The position numbers and the translations under genes are program-made. Shown here one piece after another: positions 11,711 through 23,300 of a stretch of 64,000 bases of DNA. Origin of the DNA: Alentia gelatinosa (lineage: Eukaryota; Annelida; Polychaeta; Phyllodocida; Polynoidae); contig OX465592.1 in the NCBI GenBank assembly GCA_950022655.1, positions 5,984,044 to 6,048,043 on the forward strand. The letters run 5' to 3'. Positions within the stretch are counted from its first letter, which is position 1; every line of letters begins with the position of its first letter. The notes under the pieces are model-generated. The model made no database searches and was not told where the DNA came from. It saw nothing but the letters and a program-made list of their open reading frames with translations.

Positions 11711-13750
11711 TATTTTTTTCTTTTATTTTCCACACTTATTTACATCAATATTTTATACTTCAATGTTCCGCAATCTGACATTGACCTACTTTGATATATA
11801 TTACAATTTCGTACACATATCATGTTATTTGTGTTTTGATTTTGATTAAGGCCACTAAAAAACCCACCTTGTTTCTCTTCACTATACCCATCAGCAAAAA
11901 CACTTTTAGAACACTTTTTTATAAGAGGAAACTTGATAGAAATTATGAAAGGTATGTGTATTTGGTATTTAAATTAAAGCTCCTGATGTCAGGGATGCAT
12001 TCAATCTCGAATCGTGTGTAGCTAGGTATTCTCAGTACCGTGGTATTCATATCTCTCTTCCTATTGCCTACACAACCAATAGTTCTGTGCTGCCATCTAT
12101 TGTCAAAATATGGTACTTGTCATTGCACTTGTAACACCTTTTCATATTACACACAGTACACTTTGGCTGGGTTCCGCCTGTGTCCGCCGCTGGCTACCTA
12201 ACAGGTAGGTAGTAGGCAGTGGGTGGGCTGCTGGCATAGACTCTAGTACAGCCCGTTGTCGCCAGGGCCAGGGCGCACAGGCTCTCATACTGGGACTGTT
12301 TTGCGCTGCCATTTTAAGGTGGAAATTCCTACCTCCGCTGGTACGAAGCTGCCCTGATTGATTTGCCAGTAACCAGTATGCTACTCTTCAAGCAGAGGTC
12401 CTAGAGTAGCTTTTACTGGGCATGTACCAAATAAATCAGCTTGGAGAGTTATAATGATTCCCAGAATAGTGCCAGAATCGTGGTATTCTCAGGCTTGGGT
12501 TTGCACTAAAATTAGAACAGCCAACCAAGAAATCCTTTTCTCCAATCAGTGCCTAAGGAACTGGCAAATCAGAGCTGTGCTCTGTTAGACCCTTACAGAC
12601 TTTAAGCAGACTAAGCGCCTGTCGGTATTCCCCCTCGTCAAGCTGATGCTTTAAATAGAACAGCCAACCCCGATATTCCTCTCACTGAAAGTGGCAGGCC
12701 AGTCAGAGCCATACTCTGTTAGACCTTCACGTACCGTAACCCGGTGGCACGGTGCGTGAACGGACTACTGCTGGCAGAGGTTGAACGCTGGTTTTTGATT
12801 GCATCATTGGAAGCAGGGGACAGCCCGGGAACCAGCTAAATTTTCAAATGCCAACGGACACCGCGATAGTTCCGATGTGGTTATCACAAGCAGTATAAAC
12901 CTCAACGGGTTATCAAACTAGTACAATTGAATAAGAAGAGCGAAATATAATTAATGATATCATATCAAAGCTGAAATATTGATCAAAAACGAACTTTAAT
13001 GACTTTGACAAGTGCTTGAGTGATAATAGGGGCCGCAGCAGCTTGACAATTAATAAGGACAGGGCATATTGCTAAGATATCGGCTGTCAGTATCTATGAC
13101 ACATTCAAAAGCAAAGGCATAGGTATAAAACTAAGTCTCCCACCAACTTTGCTCCAACATATTTAGATACAGTGTGCATTTTCCATTACTTGAGGTTTAG
13201 GACTCACACTTGCACCACACTCGCCATGTTGTTTGTTTTGATTCTGGTGGCTTCCACTCCACACACTTGACAAGACAGTGCAGTCATTCCATTAATCGAC
13301 TGTCAGTATTGTTTGAATACACAACAACAATGGTAATGGTGTGATGCATTTTCCGACTAGATGCGTAATTTCCTATCATTCTATATATATTGACAGTATG
13401 ATCGCGATTTGGTCGGGCCACACACCCCATGTTATTTGTTTTGAAACAGGGAGGTGTACTGCGCATGCACGCAGTGGTCAGAATCTGTCCATCGATCGGG
13501 CTGTCCCTGCGGTCTAATTCCGCTGAGCCCCCTAGCGGATGACCGGGGAACCAGCGTAACAGTACACTGAGCGAGATATTAGGAGTTGAGAGTGCAAGAT
13601 AGGACCTAAATATGAAGTACATATGTCTCTGAAGCCCATTTTTGACATTTCTAAAAACATTTTTGATCCAACCAAAAAGAAAACCTACAACCACACAGCA
13701 AGGACTAGTATCTCACATTATCTAGTGAAGAAGCAAGAAACCACTCCCCG
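11711..13750. repeat. Non-coding, one diverged duplication
   Basis: No exon is recognised. Two diverged copies of a segment of about 80 bp lie at 12511-12592 and 12656-12732, both starting TAGAACAGCCAACC and ending near CTCTGTTAGACC. A GCCCCCTAGCGGATGA segment at about 13527-13542 recurs near 52836-52851 and probably marks an old dispersed element. The 136-codon open frame at 13284-13694 overlaps this and shows no recognisable domain. Confidence 0.5.
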
Positions 13751-13754
13751 GCAT

Positions 13755-13908
13755 TGTTATATACCTGTGGCTGTATGAACTATGTATACTGCCTGCTCCT
13801 ACCCATGGCATATTTTAATACCCGTACGCCACAATGTGACATACGAGGTATTTGATTACCTGACCAGGTAAAATTTCGCCATTTTTAGGTATATAATAAT
13901 ACAAAAAC
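13755..13908. mobile_element. TATATACC-family MITE
   Basis: It is bounded by GTTATATACCTGTGGC at the left and TTTTAGGTATATAATAAT at the right, the same inverted ends as the copies near 6.7, 35.75, 45.2 and 60.6 kb. It has no coding capacity. Confidence 0.65.
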
Positions 13909-13911
13909 AGG

Positions 13912-14049
13912 CTGACTGTCTTCGTACGTCAAAATACTTGGTAAAATTGTTGATCACATACATCCCTCTGCCCACGGCATCAGGATGTATATGATCAACA
14001 CTTTCACCGCATATTTTTTATGTACGAAGACAGTAAGCCAGTTTCCATA
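13912..14049. mobile_element. Foldback MITE or hairpin of about 138 bp
   Basis: CAGGCTGACTGTCTTCGTAC at the left pairs with GTACGAAGACAGTAAGCC at the right. The arms continue inward through GTTGATCACATACATCC against GGATGTATATGATCAAC. Confidence 0.7.
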
Positions 14050-14945
14050 TACTACGCCCTCTACCTTCACATCTTCCACTTTCACCGAATCTGGTAAATT
14101 CCTTTATAGATCTTTTAATCCTATAGGGGTCCAATTTTAAACAAGTTTTCAATTTTTCCAAGTCACTATTAGTGTATTCTTTGGTGGTCCAGTGAGCTTG
14201 TTTTTCCACTGGCCCCAAAATGGACCAGTTTTTTTTTGTCACTCAAGTTGAAGAAGATTCACACAAAAGAAGCCACCAAAAACAGACAAGCTGATGTTTA
14301 TTATCGGCGATTGTCCGACATCGAGAGGGTGGGAGTGGGGGTGGGGGTTCTGCAAAGGAAAGCGGCGTTTCTTCTAGGCATATTAGATTTCTTCAGGCAG
14401 TAGATTGAATTTTGATCTGTTACCACGGTTCTCTAACACGTTCCTAACAGGAAATAACATAAAGAGCTTCTATACACATTCAATGAATCATACCGTCTCT
14501 ACAGTAAGGTCTATGAGGATATTTCACACCGGCCCCGCAACCGAAGTCCTAGGAAATTGCCAATTTATGGCTTGCAGATGATCGCACGTCTGGCTGCATA
14601 CACTACCTATAGGCAGACAACTTGTATTTATCTACAGACAATCCATTTACGATAGAATCAAATTACGTTGGACGTGATTTACTTTATCCTTCACTTATGT
14701 ACATTTTTCTTATATTTACCGACCTCTGCTCTTTATGTCGTAAAGATCGAAAAAAATATAACCCGACCAGAGCTAACTTTGTGTCATCATCTCTGAATAA
14801 GTTTGTCTCAAAGCTACGAGGATTGTTTTTAACTTTATAAAAATGCTTTTAAAAGATTGGAGAACGACATATAATCTTGAACCTATATAGTCAAAGTACT
14901 GAGCATCTATCTAAGGCAATGGTGTTTTGTGAACAAGTATCATTC
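14050..14945. other. Non-coding flank of the LTR element
   Basis: Nothing recognisable beyond a G-rich stretch at 14325-14350. The sequence immediately left of the LTR ends TATCATTC. Confidence 0.4.
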
Positions 14946-15477
14946 TGTGGTGGTCGCCGCCTGTCTAGCAGGTTGGATGACCCCAATCCGGAACGCTAGT
15001 TCCAGGCAGGATCCCACCCTACGCACTCAACGTAGGTTGGTTCGGTTTTCGGCTAGTTTGCACAGACCTAATCACACATAACACAACAACGTCATTTAAT
15101 AAACAGAGATGTTTATTAATCACTTACTTCCCGGAAAGATCTGGAAGATCTTCCCCACAAGTACAGTACCTTAGCACATGGGTGCTAGGTAACGCTGGAT
15201 AGGCTAATCCGGAAGATTCGCCTAACCACCAGGAAGGTTACGAGAACCCGCCTACAAAGTGAGGGCCCAAGGGGCCGTTCCGTAGAAGAGACGCGCGAGG
15301 ACAGCCTGTCGACCTACTGTGAACGCTGAGTATATATACAAAGCGTTACGTAATCCCGGTCTCCGCCGCGCCACTCTCGTGTGCGGCGTTGTCCGGAATC
15401 ACTACACAGTAAGGATCGGCATATCGCGCCACCTTCCGTGAAACAAACGAACACTGCTGGATTCCCATCCCACTACA
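14946..15477 (-). repeat. 3' LTR of the gypsy-type element
   Basis: 532-bp direct repeat matching 26667-27198. On the element strand it contains a TATATATA box (about 15339-15347), followed about 225 bases later by an AATAAA signal (about 15114-15119), which fits a U3-R-U5 layout. Differences from the other LTR include positions near 15117, 15165, 15351 and 15390-15410. Confidence 0.95.
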
Positions 15478-15490
15478 TTACCCCTCCCAG
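15478..15490 (-). promoter_or_regulatory. Polypurine tract for plus-strand priming
   Basis: On the element strand CTGGGAGGGGTAA directly precedes the LTR start TGTAGTGGG, the expected position and composition for a polypurine tract. Confidence 0.75.
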
Positions 15491-16826
15491 TTTTTACTAA
15501 GGGGGGAACCAAGGCAGCCATTTTGCTGCTAAGGGACTACCCAATTAAAAATTACAACGTAAATCCAGCAGTTCTTGGTCTACTCTCTAGCTTCCTGGTG
15601 TTCACAGGAATTCACTGATACCAATGTATAAGTGAAAAAGGTGGAATTGTAAGATGGAGAAATTATTAAAAATATGGAAGATACGACATTTAGGAAAGAA
15701 GAAACGACATTCGAAGAATGTAGGACTAGCCTCGCTAGCACCTTGAATAAATTTGATATTCACCCATCTTGAGCCTGGGAGCGTATTTCTTGAGCGTCGG
15801 GCAGGGAAGACTCGACAGTCGCGGACCTACAGGTGGTCCGCCCAGCCTGTCGAGCACTCTGCCTCCAGCTGTTCCGGATCTTGTTGAAGTCCTTTGTCGG
15901 CTCCCGGCGAGTGAAGTGTCGTTCTCTTTCTCATCTTGGAGTATCGAGCCCAGCTGGCCCACCGGCGTAGCAGACCTACTACATTCAGCCCGATACCGGC
16001 GGGTGCTGGGCTTCCCACTGTTCTTCAGTTTGGAAGACATCCATATATAGAGAAGGGTCAGCCTCGCTAGACACCTTCTGTGTTGAAAAAGTTTCCGAAT
16101 ACGGAAATAACGGCCAAAAAGGCAAAACAATTCTCCATCCACCTGGTAAGAGTGTGTGGTATCAGTGTTCTTTCATTTGGCTCCAGCTATACTGGCATAT
16201 TTTTCCTCGGCTTAAATCGAGTACCAATTAAGGCCCTAATTTTAAGCCGGATTCAGAACTTACGATCACCGACCCAAGGTAGAAATAGCCGGCGTAATCC
16301 AACAGAACAGGGATTACGTCTACTATCTCATTATCGAGTAGATGAACTCAGTTCCGACACAGACCTGTTAAGTCAGTCCTATACCCGAAAGGCATAGTCT
16401 TCCTTACCCGGTACCAGGGACTAGTGTGGACAGGATCCACACCACAGGCCGGAGGTTTTCGTGATGGGGGCCTATCACGGGCCTAACTATCGAGAGAACC
16501 TTCAGCCGTCTGAAACCAGGGTTGTGCCTTAGGGAAGTCATTTTACTGGCTTTCCCCAGCCCCAACCCAGTATCGCTTATCATTGGTCGCTCCTAACTTT
16601 CCCTCTACCCCTCCAAGCGATCCTTGCGGTTCGCTGAGAAAGTGCAGAATTCTGGCTAGGAGGCCACATTCTGGAAGTAGCTAGGTCGGAAAAAAATTTT
16701 CCTCCACGGGACTTCCCATACCCGTCTGACTTCGGATCCAGGAGAGTTGTTGGCTCTGCCGGTTCCGAGTTTAGAGGGCGTCTTCCCGGCCTGTGAGGCA
16801 CCAGCCGAGTTGGTTGTTGTCAACCT
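15491..16826 (-). other. 3' non-coding part of the LTR element
   Basis: This lies between the last accessory ORF and the polypurine tract. Short frames exist on both strands (for example a 73-codon frame at 16580-16801 on the element strand), but none has recognisable features. The string CCTCGCTAG followed by CACCTT occurs at about 15731 and 16066, a small internal duplication. Confidence 0.5.
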
Positions 16827-18125
16827 CTAGATATCCTCGTCAGAGGATATCCTGAGGTCGAGAAGTTCCGACTGGCTTGGTGTGCTAGCCGTCGGTGGAA
16901 CCGACGTTGCCGGGGCGGTCCTCTCTGGTCGCAGTGGACTCAGCGCAGACGTAGGCTGCAACTGAGACATCAACTGCTGCAGAGAGGTTGGTCTGGTATC
17001 TAAAAAGATTCCAGACTCCAACGGGATGATGTTGGCATTCACCCCCAGTGCCCCACTTTGTTCCTCGGGCTGATCTATCGGCTTAGCCTTGGAGGGTTTC
17101 GCTGATTTCTCAGCCCGTGTCACGGCGGGAGGCATCCTCGACTGTAGGACTTCAGTCTGATCCTGTTGGGTCTGACCTGGTCCTGACAGCGGAGTGTTCA
17201 CACTGACATCCATAGGCTGGGCCTGACTGGATGTAGTGTCCTGGTGGGAAGTTTCTTCCACGGGTGACCATCCCAACATGCCGGCGAGCTGCCGACGTGT
17301 CGGGTTTGATTCTTCCGTGGTGAACTGAAGAAATCTTCCCCGGCTCCTTTGTCGGGCCAACCACGCTTCCTCAAGGGCTTGGGGGTCGTCACCGATGTCA
17401 TAGAGCGACATACCCAAGTGCCGAAGACAACGTTCATCTTGGCGATGGGTCTGGTCCAACGCGTACTGTTTAGCCAGGCCCTCCGTGGCTTCCCTCACCT
17501 CGAACCGGGCTAGGTTAACTAGCTCCTGAACGAGGCCCTCATGGAGAGACTGAGCGCCCCTTCGGACGCGGCCTTCCAAGGTGCCACCTATGTGCGACTC
17601 TAGTTGATCCGCCCGTTGGACGTATTCAACCGACATCGCACAGGGAGAAGAAGTCACCTTCGACGCAACGGGTGGTTGTGTCGTTGGTTTCTTCTTTACC
17701 TCAACAACCGGTTTGGCTGGTGGAGGGAGTGCCGGAAAGGCCTCTTCATCCACAACTTTCCCGGGTGCTTGGTTAGCACCTCTGTTGAGCGGGGAAACTC
17801 CCAGGAGACTTGAGCTAGGACGAGTCCCAGCTGGTTTTTCCGCGGGTCCGCTGGCTTTAGAAGCCGTTGGAACGTTCCCTTCGCTCTTGTCTAGTTTCAT
17901 TCCCTCAGTCAACCTTGGCGCAACCTGGTAAGCAGCTTCCACCACGTCAGCGATGGTGTGCTTACTAGGAGCCAACTTCTTCTTAGGCTTCCGACTGGAT
18001 CGCTCAGAAGTGTCACTCTTGCTGGACGAGGACGATGACAACTTCTTGACCCGTCGTTTAGCCTTCGAGGACTTTTGAGACGGTTCCCGGCTGAGGGACC
18101 GTTTCTTCCTCGACTCCTTTGACAT
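16827..18125 (-). CDS. Accessory ORF of the LTR element, RS/Lys-rich, 432 aa
   Basis: This unbroken 432-codon frame with an ATG start lies in the position where some elements carry env, but it has no signal peptide or membrane segment. Residues 1-55 are very rich in Ser, Lys and Arg (SKESRKKRSLSREPSQKSSK), resembling nuclear RS-type or basic localisation sequence. Residues about 160-290 are predicted by eye to be helical and charged (QSLHEGLVQELVNLARFEVR). The C-terminus is Ser/Thr/Pro-rich and ends in an acidic SSDEDI. I recognise no family. It begins 58 bases after the stop of the zinc-finger ORF, so both could sit on one transcript. The frame stayed open while gag and pol decayed. Function is unknown; nucleic-acid or Gag-like chaperone roles are only guesses. 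Confidence 0.6.
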   Translation of the reverse strand: MSKESRKKRSLSREPSQKSSKAKRRVKKLSSSSSSKSDTSERSSRKPKKKLAPSKHTIADVVEAAYQVAPRLTEGMKLDKSEGNVPTASKASGPAEKPAGTRPSSSLLGVSPLNRGANQAPGKVVDEEAFPALPPPAKPVVEVKKKPTTQPPVASKVTSSPCAMSVEYVQRADQLESHIGGTLEGRVRRGAQSLHEGLVQELVNLARFEVREATEGLAKQYALDQTHRQDERCLRHLGMSLYDIGDDPQALEEAWLARQRSRGRFLQFTTEESNPTRRQLAGMLGWSPVEETSHQDTTSSQAQPMDVSVNTPLSGPGQTQQDQTEVLQSRMPPAVTRAEKSAKPSKAKPIDQPEEQSGALGVNANIIPLESGIFLDTRPTSLQQLMSQLQPTSALSPLRPERTAPATSVPPTASTPSQSELLDLRISSDEDI

Positions 18126-18182
18126 CTGTCGATGTTTTGAAGCGGATAGCCTCAGACTCCCGAACCAGCCAGGATTCTTCTT

Positions 18183-19814
18183 CTATCCGATCTTAAACAA
18201 TCGACCGTCTGTCACACAAGTCTCGGGTTCCGGTTTGCCTTTCTGAGCATCGGAACCTAAGTCAATGAATCTCTGCCACAGATTCATGACCCGTTCCCGA
18301 GCAGCAGCACCAGCAGTCCGGTGTTCCCGGGCAATGTGTCGGACTAGACACGATCGCCTTGAACTGGCACACCCGGCTTGGCAAGAACCACCCTTCTTAC
18401 CAAGACACTGTAGCCACGGTCGCTCAGCTAAGTGTACCTCGACGAGGTGCCTAGCGTAACGACCTTCAGTCGCGTAGGTCGGTGACAATTTCTTGTCCCT
18501 TCCATGGCAACTCAGAAAGACACAATGATTGCCGTTACCAAACTTGTGCCATGCGTACGCGATCCGATCTTTGACCTGATCCTCGTACTTCAGTCGACTG
18601 ACTCGGGACACTCCTTTCACCCGGTCGATGTACCAGGTGTTGGGAGAACCCGCGTCAACCAACCATTCCTCGTCGTCAGAGGTTCCATCTAAACCGACAC
18701 CATCTGGGATGTAATGCCGGTTCCCATGACGGAGATCTTCTAGGCAAGTATAAGTCTTGCCCAGCAAAGAGGCAGATATCTGTCTAGCTACCGTTCTCTT
18801 CCCAGCCCGCTTTATGCCAGGTTGGAAATCACCGTCATCATTGTCGGGGTTAGATTTGGCCAGGGGTTTAGCCCTGTCCATCTCCGTTCCCCAACACTTG
18901 ACATCTTCGCCACCCGTGGCACTTGTTGAGGTGCTCGGTGTAGCGTCAGCCGTACTAGGTCCTGCTTGCGCCGCAGATTTGTCCGAGCCTTTCGACTCAG
19001 CCCCCTTTGACTCCTCGTGTTTCCCGGGTTGAGGTTTCCCTTTCCCCGAGTCACGCGATTCTAGCTGACCTTCACTTTTCGCCAACTGCGCTTCAGACGG
19101 AGTCGCTTCCGATTTTGCTTCGACAGCTGCGGTTCAGCCTTATTAGCATCCTGAGGCTTTGACACCTCAGTGTTGCTGACAGACTTCCCCGGCGCGGGTT
19201 TAGCCGGTTGTGACACCGGTTTATCACCTTTGCTGGACGACCCCGTTACAGAGTCGCCCCCAACTGACGAATCAGTCCGCCAGCTCCACTCCGGGTGGAG
19301 TCCAATTTTGGTACATTGACTGTACTATGGCACGCGTTTTGGGATCTGGGATCCCAGCCAACATCTGTTCCAGGCTCTGAGTAGAAACCTCATGCCTGGA
19401 ATCCATTTCTTCGAAGAACTTCTTCGGAGAGCGACGACGTGGGTGGGCTCGGCCTCGCCTCGGCGTATCACGCTCCGATTCAGAACCTTCGACCATTACC
19501 ACATCCGAATCAGAGGCCTCAGTTTTCACCAAGCTCGTCTTCGGACGGGCACCGGAAGAACCCTTAGCGGCTGGGGCCGCTTCGGAATTCTTCCCAGTGT
19601 GACTTTTTCCCTTTCCGGATCGTTCATCTCGGGTTACCCCAAGAAGAACAGAGTCCTCAGACTCGTCCCCTTCCAGGTCAAAATCACAATCATCTGACCC
19701 GATGAGCAAAGCATCATCGTCCAGATCTGCCCCCCGCTCAGCCGAAGCTGAGGATCCGGGCAGGGGTGAGGGGAGCTCGCGCTCACCCTCCGTAGACGGG
19801 GCACGGTCAGCCAT
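18183..19814 (-). CDS. Accessory ORF of the LTR element, C2H2-like zinc fingers
   Basis: Three open segments (19272-19814, a frame-shifted middle piece, and 18183-19085) read as one protein of about 540 residues broken by frameshifts near 19275 and 19120. The start is an ATG in good context at 19814 (MADRAPSTEGERELPSPLPG). The N-terminal two thirds are Ser/Glu/Pro-rich and look disordered. The C-terminal part has two Cys/His clusters: CVFLSC followed by HLVEVH, then CLGKKGGSC/CQAGC followed by HIAREH. These are zinc-finger-like (CX4C...HX4H). No transmembrane segment or protease motif is visible. It sits between pol and the RS-rich ORF. DNA or RNA binding is inferred from the fingers only, and I do not recognise the family. 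Confidence 0.55.
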
Positions 19815-19888
19815 GCTGCTACCGCCCGACTCCCGTGGTGCTAGGCACCACTCTGATCACAGAGTGAAGACTACTGAAAAAACAGGGT

Positions 19889-19897
19889 CTTATATAC
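19889..19897 (-). promoter_or_regulatory. Possible internal TATA box for the accessory ORFs
   Basis: On the element strand GTATATAAG is followed by CCCTGTTTTTTCAGTAGTC and then the ATG at 19814. The same stretch could instead act as a splice acceptor (polypyrimidine then CAG at about 19875). Either would let the downstream ORFs be expressed separately from gag-pol. Motif inspection only. Confidence 0.35.
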
Positions 19898-20383
19898 TCC
19901 TAGTTGACCTAGATTCGCAGTCGCGAACCAATCAACCGTGTCGAGACTGGCTCATCTTGAGCGTCTCAACACCGCATGCGTGAAGAAACCAAAGGTCAGC
20001 GTTACGCTCGACTTGATTCGTTCACGCCTTCAATCACCCAGCACAGGTTACGAAACCCGGGGAAACCCCTTTTAGAGCTCCACCCCGAGTTCTCCACCAC
20101 GTGGATTTTCTTATCGCCGTCGTGTATCTCGTCGATAGTATGGGAGACTTGTACAATTTTCATATAAATGGATCAGACCTTACAGAGCGTTCGGCAATTC
20201 TGCAGCCTCTAGAGGGTCTTCGACGGGGTCCCTTAGAGCAACGTCTGGGCTGCGGCACACAACGACTGATTTTAAGGTAACTGTTTGATCAACATTCATG
20301 TATAATTGACACGCCACTGACTACCAACTATCTACATTTCGTACCATTGCTTCTCGTTGTGTTTTTCGACAACCCCGGCACCA

Positions 20384-23300
20384 CTACTCTTTGTAGCTAA
20401 CCACAGCCTTCGATTTTAGTCGAGAGCTGCGGTGGGGTTTTGAGTCTATTTTAGACTCCATTCTACATCTCGAACCATGTTTATTATACACAGCTCGATT
20501 TGTAGCAAATTTAGACTTTTCCATGTCAGGTTTTTCCTCTACCCACACTTCCCATTTTAGGTTAGCGTAAGTAGGAATCACCTTCCGCAGACGTCCCGGT
20601 TTTCGTCGTGTTGACGAGCACCCACTCGGAACCCCGGTAACCTTTGACCGGGACTTCCCCATCGGGGTCTGCCTCCGCCGTGTTGACGGGGGTTTGACAC
20701 CCGGCTTCCCGGCTCTTTGAACCCGGGACCTCTCTGGTTCCCCAGTAGGACCCGTGTTCAGTGACACATCCCGCTTTGTAGCAGGGTGTGAAACTTCAAA
20801 GTCAGAACTTTCGCGCTTTCCTTCCCATAGTCGTAAACGAGCTACATGGGATTTTTAACGCCTTCTTGACCATTCATCTTCTATCACTACTGTCATTTCT
20901 GACAATAGTTGAACAGTTCTGAATGGTCCATCCCAGTTAGGAGCGAGTTTTACATTTACCAACGGAGTGTGATATCGTACAACCCGGTCTCCTACTCGGA
21001 ACTTACGTGGTTTAAGATTGATATCATGGCAAGTCTTTTGCCACTCAGCAGCTTTTGTCAGATTCCGTCTTGCGAGGTAATATCCCTCTACAAAACGTTC
21101 TCTGAGCTTTTCGACAAATCCTATGGGACAAGGATCATCCGTAGACATTCCAGGAACCCCATAGACTATGTCAGCGGGCATCACTATTTCCTCGCCAAAG
21201 ACGAGTAAATTAGGTGAACACCCTGTGCTTGAATGAATGGTCCCATTGTACGCATGAGCTATAAATGGAGCCAATTCATCCCAATTCTTCCGATTTTCAT
21301 CTACCAGGGTCCGAAGACACTGGATCAATGTTCGGTTGAATCTCTCTACCATACCATCTGATTGTGGACGATATGGATTCGTATGTGTCTTTTTGATCTC
21401 GAGTATCCTACACATTTCTTTCCAGATCTGGGATTCAAATTCCCTTCCCTGGTCGGAATGTAGTACGCTCGGAGTTCCAAAAGGCAACATCCAGTTTTTC
21501 ACTAAAGCTTCCGCACACGTGGCAGCTTTGTGATTCTTCATGGGATAGATCTGCACATATTTTGTGTAATAATCCATCACCACCATCATACAGGTATTTC
21601 CTTCCTCTGACTCGTCGATACCAGATATGATATCTAGAGCGATTCTGGCAAACCTGACACCAAACAGTTCCTGTTGTAGCGGCATCTTTCCGAGTCCTAC
21701 CCCGGGTTTGACTTTGCTACATATGGAACATCCAGATATCCACCTTCGAATATCTGCACCCATTCCAGGCCAGTAGTAACGACGCCTTATTCTGGCTACC
21801 GTCCTTTTCCGTCGTAGATGAGCTGCACTCCTATGTTCGTAACATAGAGTCATTAGTCCGGATCGTAATTCTCGAGGGACCACTAGTTGTAGAGCACGTT
21901 TAAGTGGTTGCAACGTGGTTCTCCATCGATATAATACTCCATCTCGGACCTCTAGCTCTTTCCATTGACCACATAGATTCCGAAATTCTCGGTTTTCAGG
22001 CGAGATCTCGGGTCCTGTAGGTCTATGGAGCCCATTAGCTATCAGTTTAGTTAACCGGAACAGATCTGGGTCAGCCTGTTGACTTTCCTTAATCTCTTCT
22101 AGTGTCCACTGATAGTTTTGTGGCGGCTTCACTTTCTGGGAGCGTAGAGTAGCTATCACTGCTCTATGCTCACCACAATCCCGGCAATCTGGTCGTCCAC
22201 ATTTCCGCACTGGTCTCCTCGAGAGACAATCCGCATTAATGTGAGACTTTCCAGCCCGGTGTTCGATCTGACAGTTTGTTAACCCGAATTCGGAGAGAGC
22301 TGCCAGCCATCTTCCAATCATTCCCTCGGCGTCCTTAAAGTTAAAGAGCCACTTGAGAGAAGAATGGTCGGTACGTAAGATGAAATCTCCACCTGCTAGG
22401 AAGTGTCAATATTTTCTTACATACACCACAACTGCTAAGAGTTCCCTCTTAGTAGTACAGTAGTTCCGTTGGCTTTTACTTAAGCTGTTGCTGGCAAAAG
22501 CTATTGGAACCCCCACACCATCCTGTATCTGAGACACCGCCGCTCCAATACTCTCGTTACTAGCGTCAGTGTCAAGAATGAACCGACCCTGGGGTAGAGG
22601 GTATTTCAACACGGGGGTCTCCATAAACTTTTTTTTTAGTCCCAGAAAAGCGTGTTCAGCTTCCGGAGTCCATTGGATCTCTTTTTGCTTCCTTGGCTTA
22701 TCTAGTACTACATACTGTTGCATGGGGTGTGCAATTTCAGAAAAACCCGGGATAAAGTCGCGGTAATACGAACAACATCCTAGGAAAGACCTTATGTCTT
22801 TTATATTCTGGGGGCGTGGCCAATTAGCCACTACCTCCAACTTGGAAGGATCTGCCCGGATTCCGTTTCCGGAAACTATCCGTCCCAAGTATTCCACAGA
22901 TCTGCGAAACAGTTTGCATTTTTGAGGTTTGAGCCTCAACCCATAAGATTGAATCCGCTCAAATACCTCCCTTAGGTTTTCTAGACATTCGACATAATTC
23001 TTTCCGAAGATGATTATGTCATCCAGATAAACCAAGCACTTTTTATCACTGTAGACCCCGCAACATCTGATCCATCATGGATTCGAAAGTCGCAGGAGCA
23101 TTACAGAGGCCAAATGGCATTACTGTAAACTCGTAAAGCCCTTGATGAGTGGTGAACGCCGTTTTCGACTGATCGCCACTGTTCATCTTTACCTACCAAT
23201 ATCCAGACTGGAGATCCAGAGTACAAAACCACTGGTTCCCTCCCAGAGAGTCGAGGCTCTCATCGATCCGGGGTATTGGGTAGGCATTCTTCCGGGTGAT

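Noticed and set aside
13284..13694. 136-codon minus-strand frame
   Set aside because: It overlaps a dispersed repeat segment and has no domain or splice evidence.
14936..14945. Five-base target duplication for the LTR element
   Set aside because: Left flank CATTC and right flank TTCGG do not match; only TTC is shared, which is too short to claim.
16827..19814. Retroviral envelope gene in the LTR element
   Set aside because: No signal peptide, membrane segment or envelope-like motif; the proteins are basic/RS-rich or zinc-finger-like.
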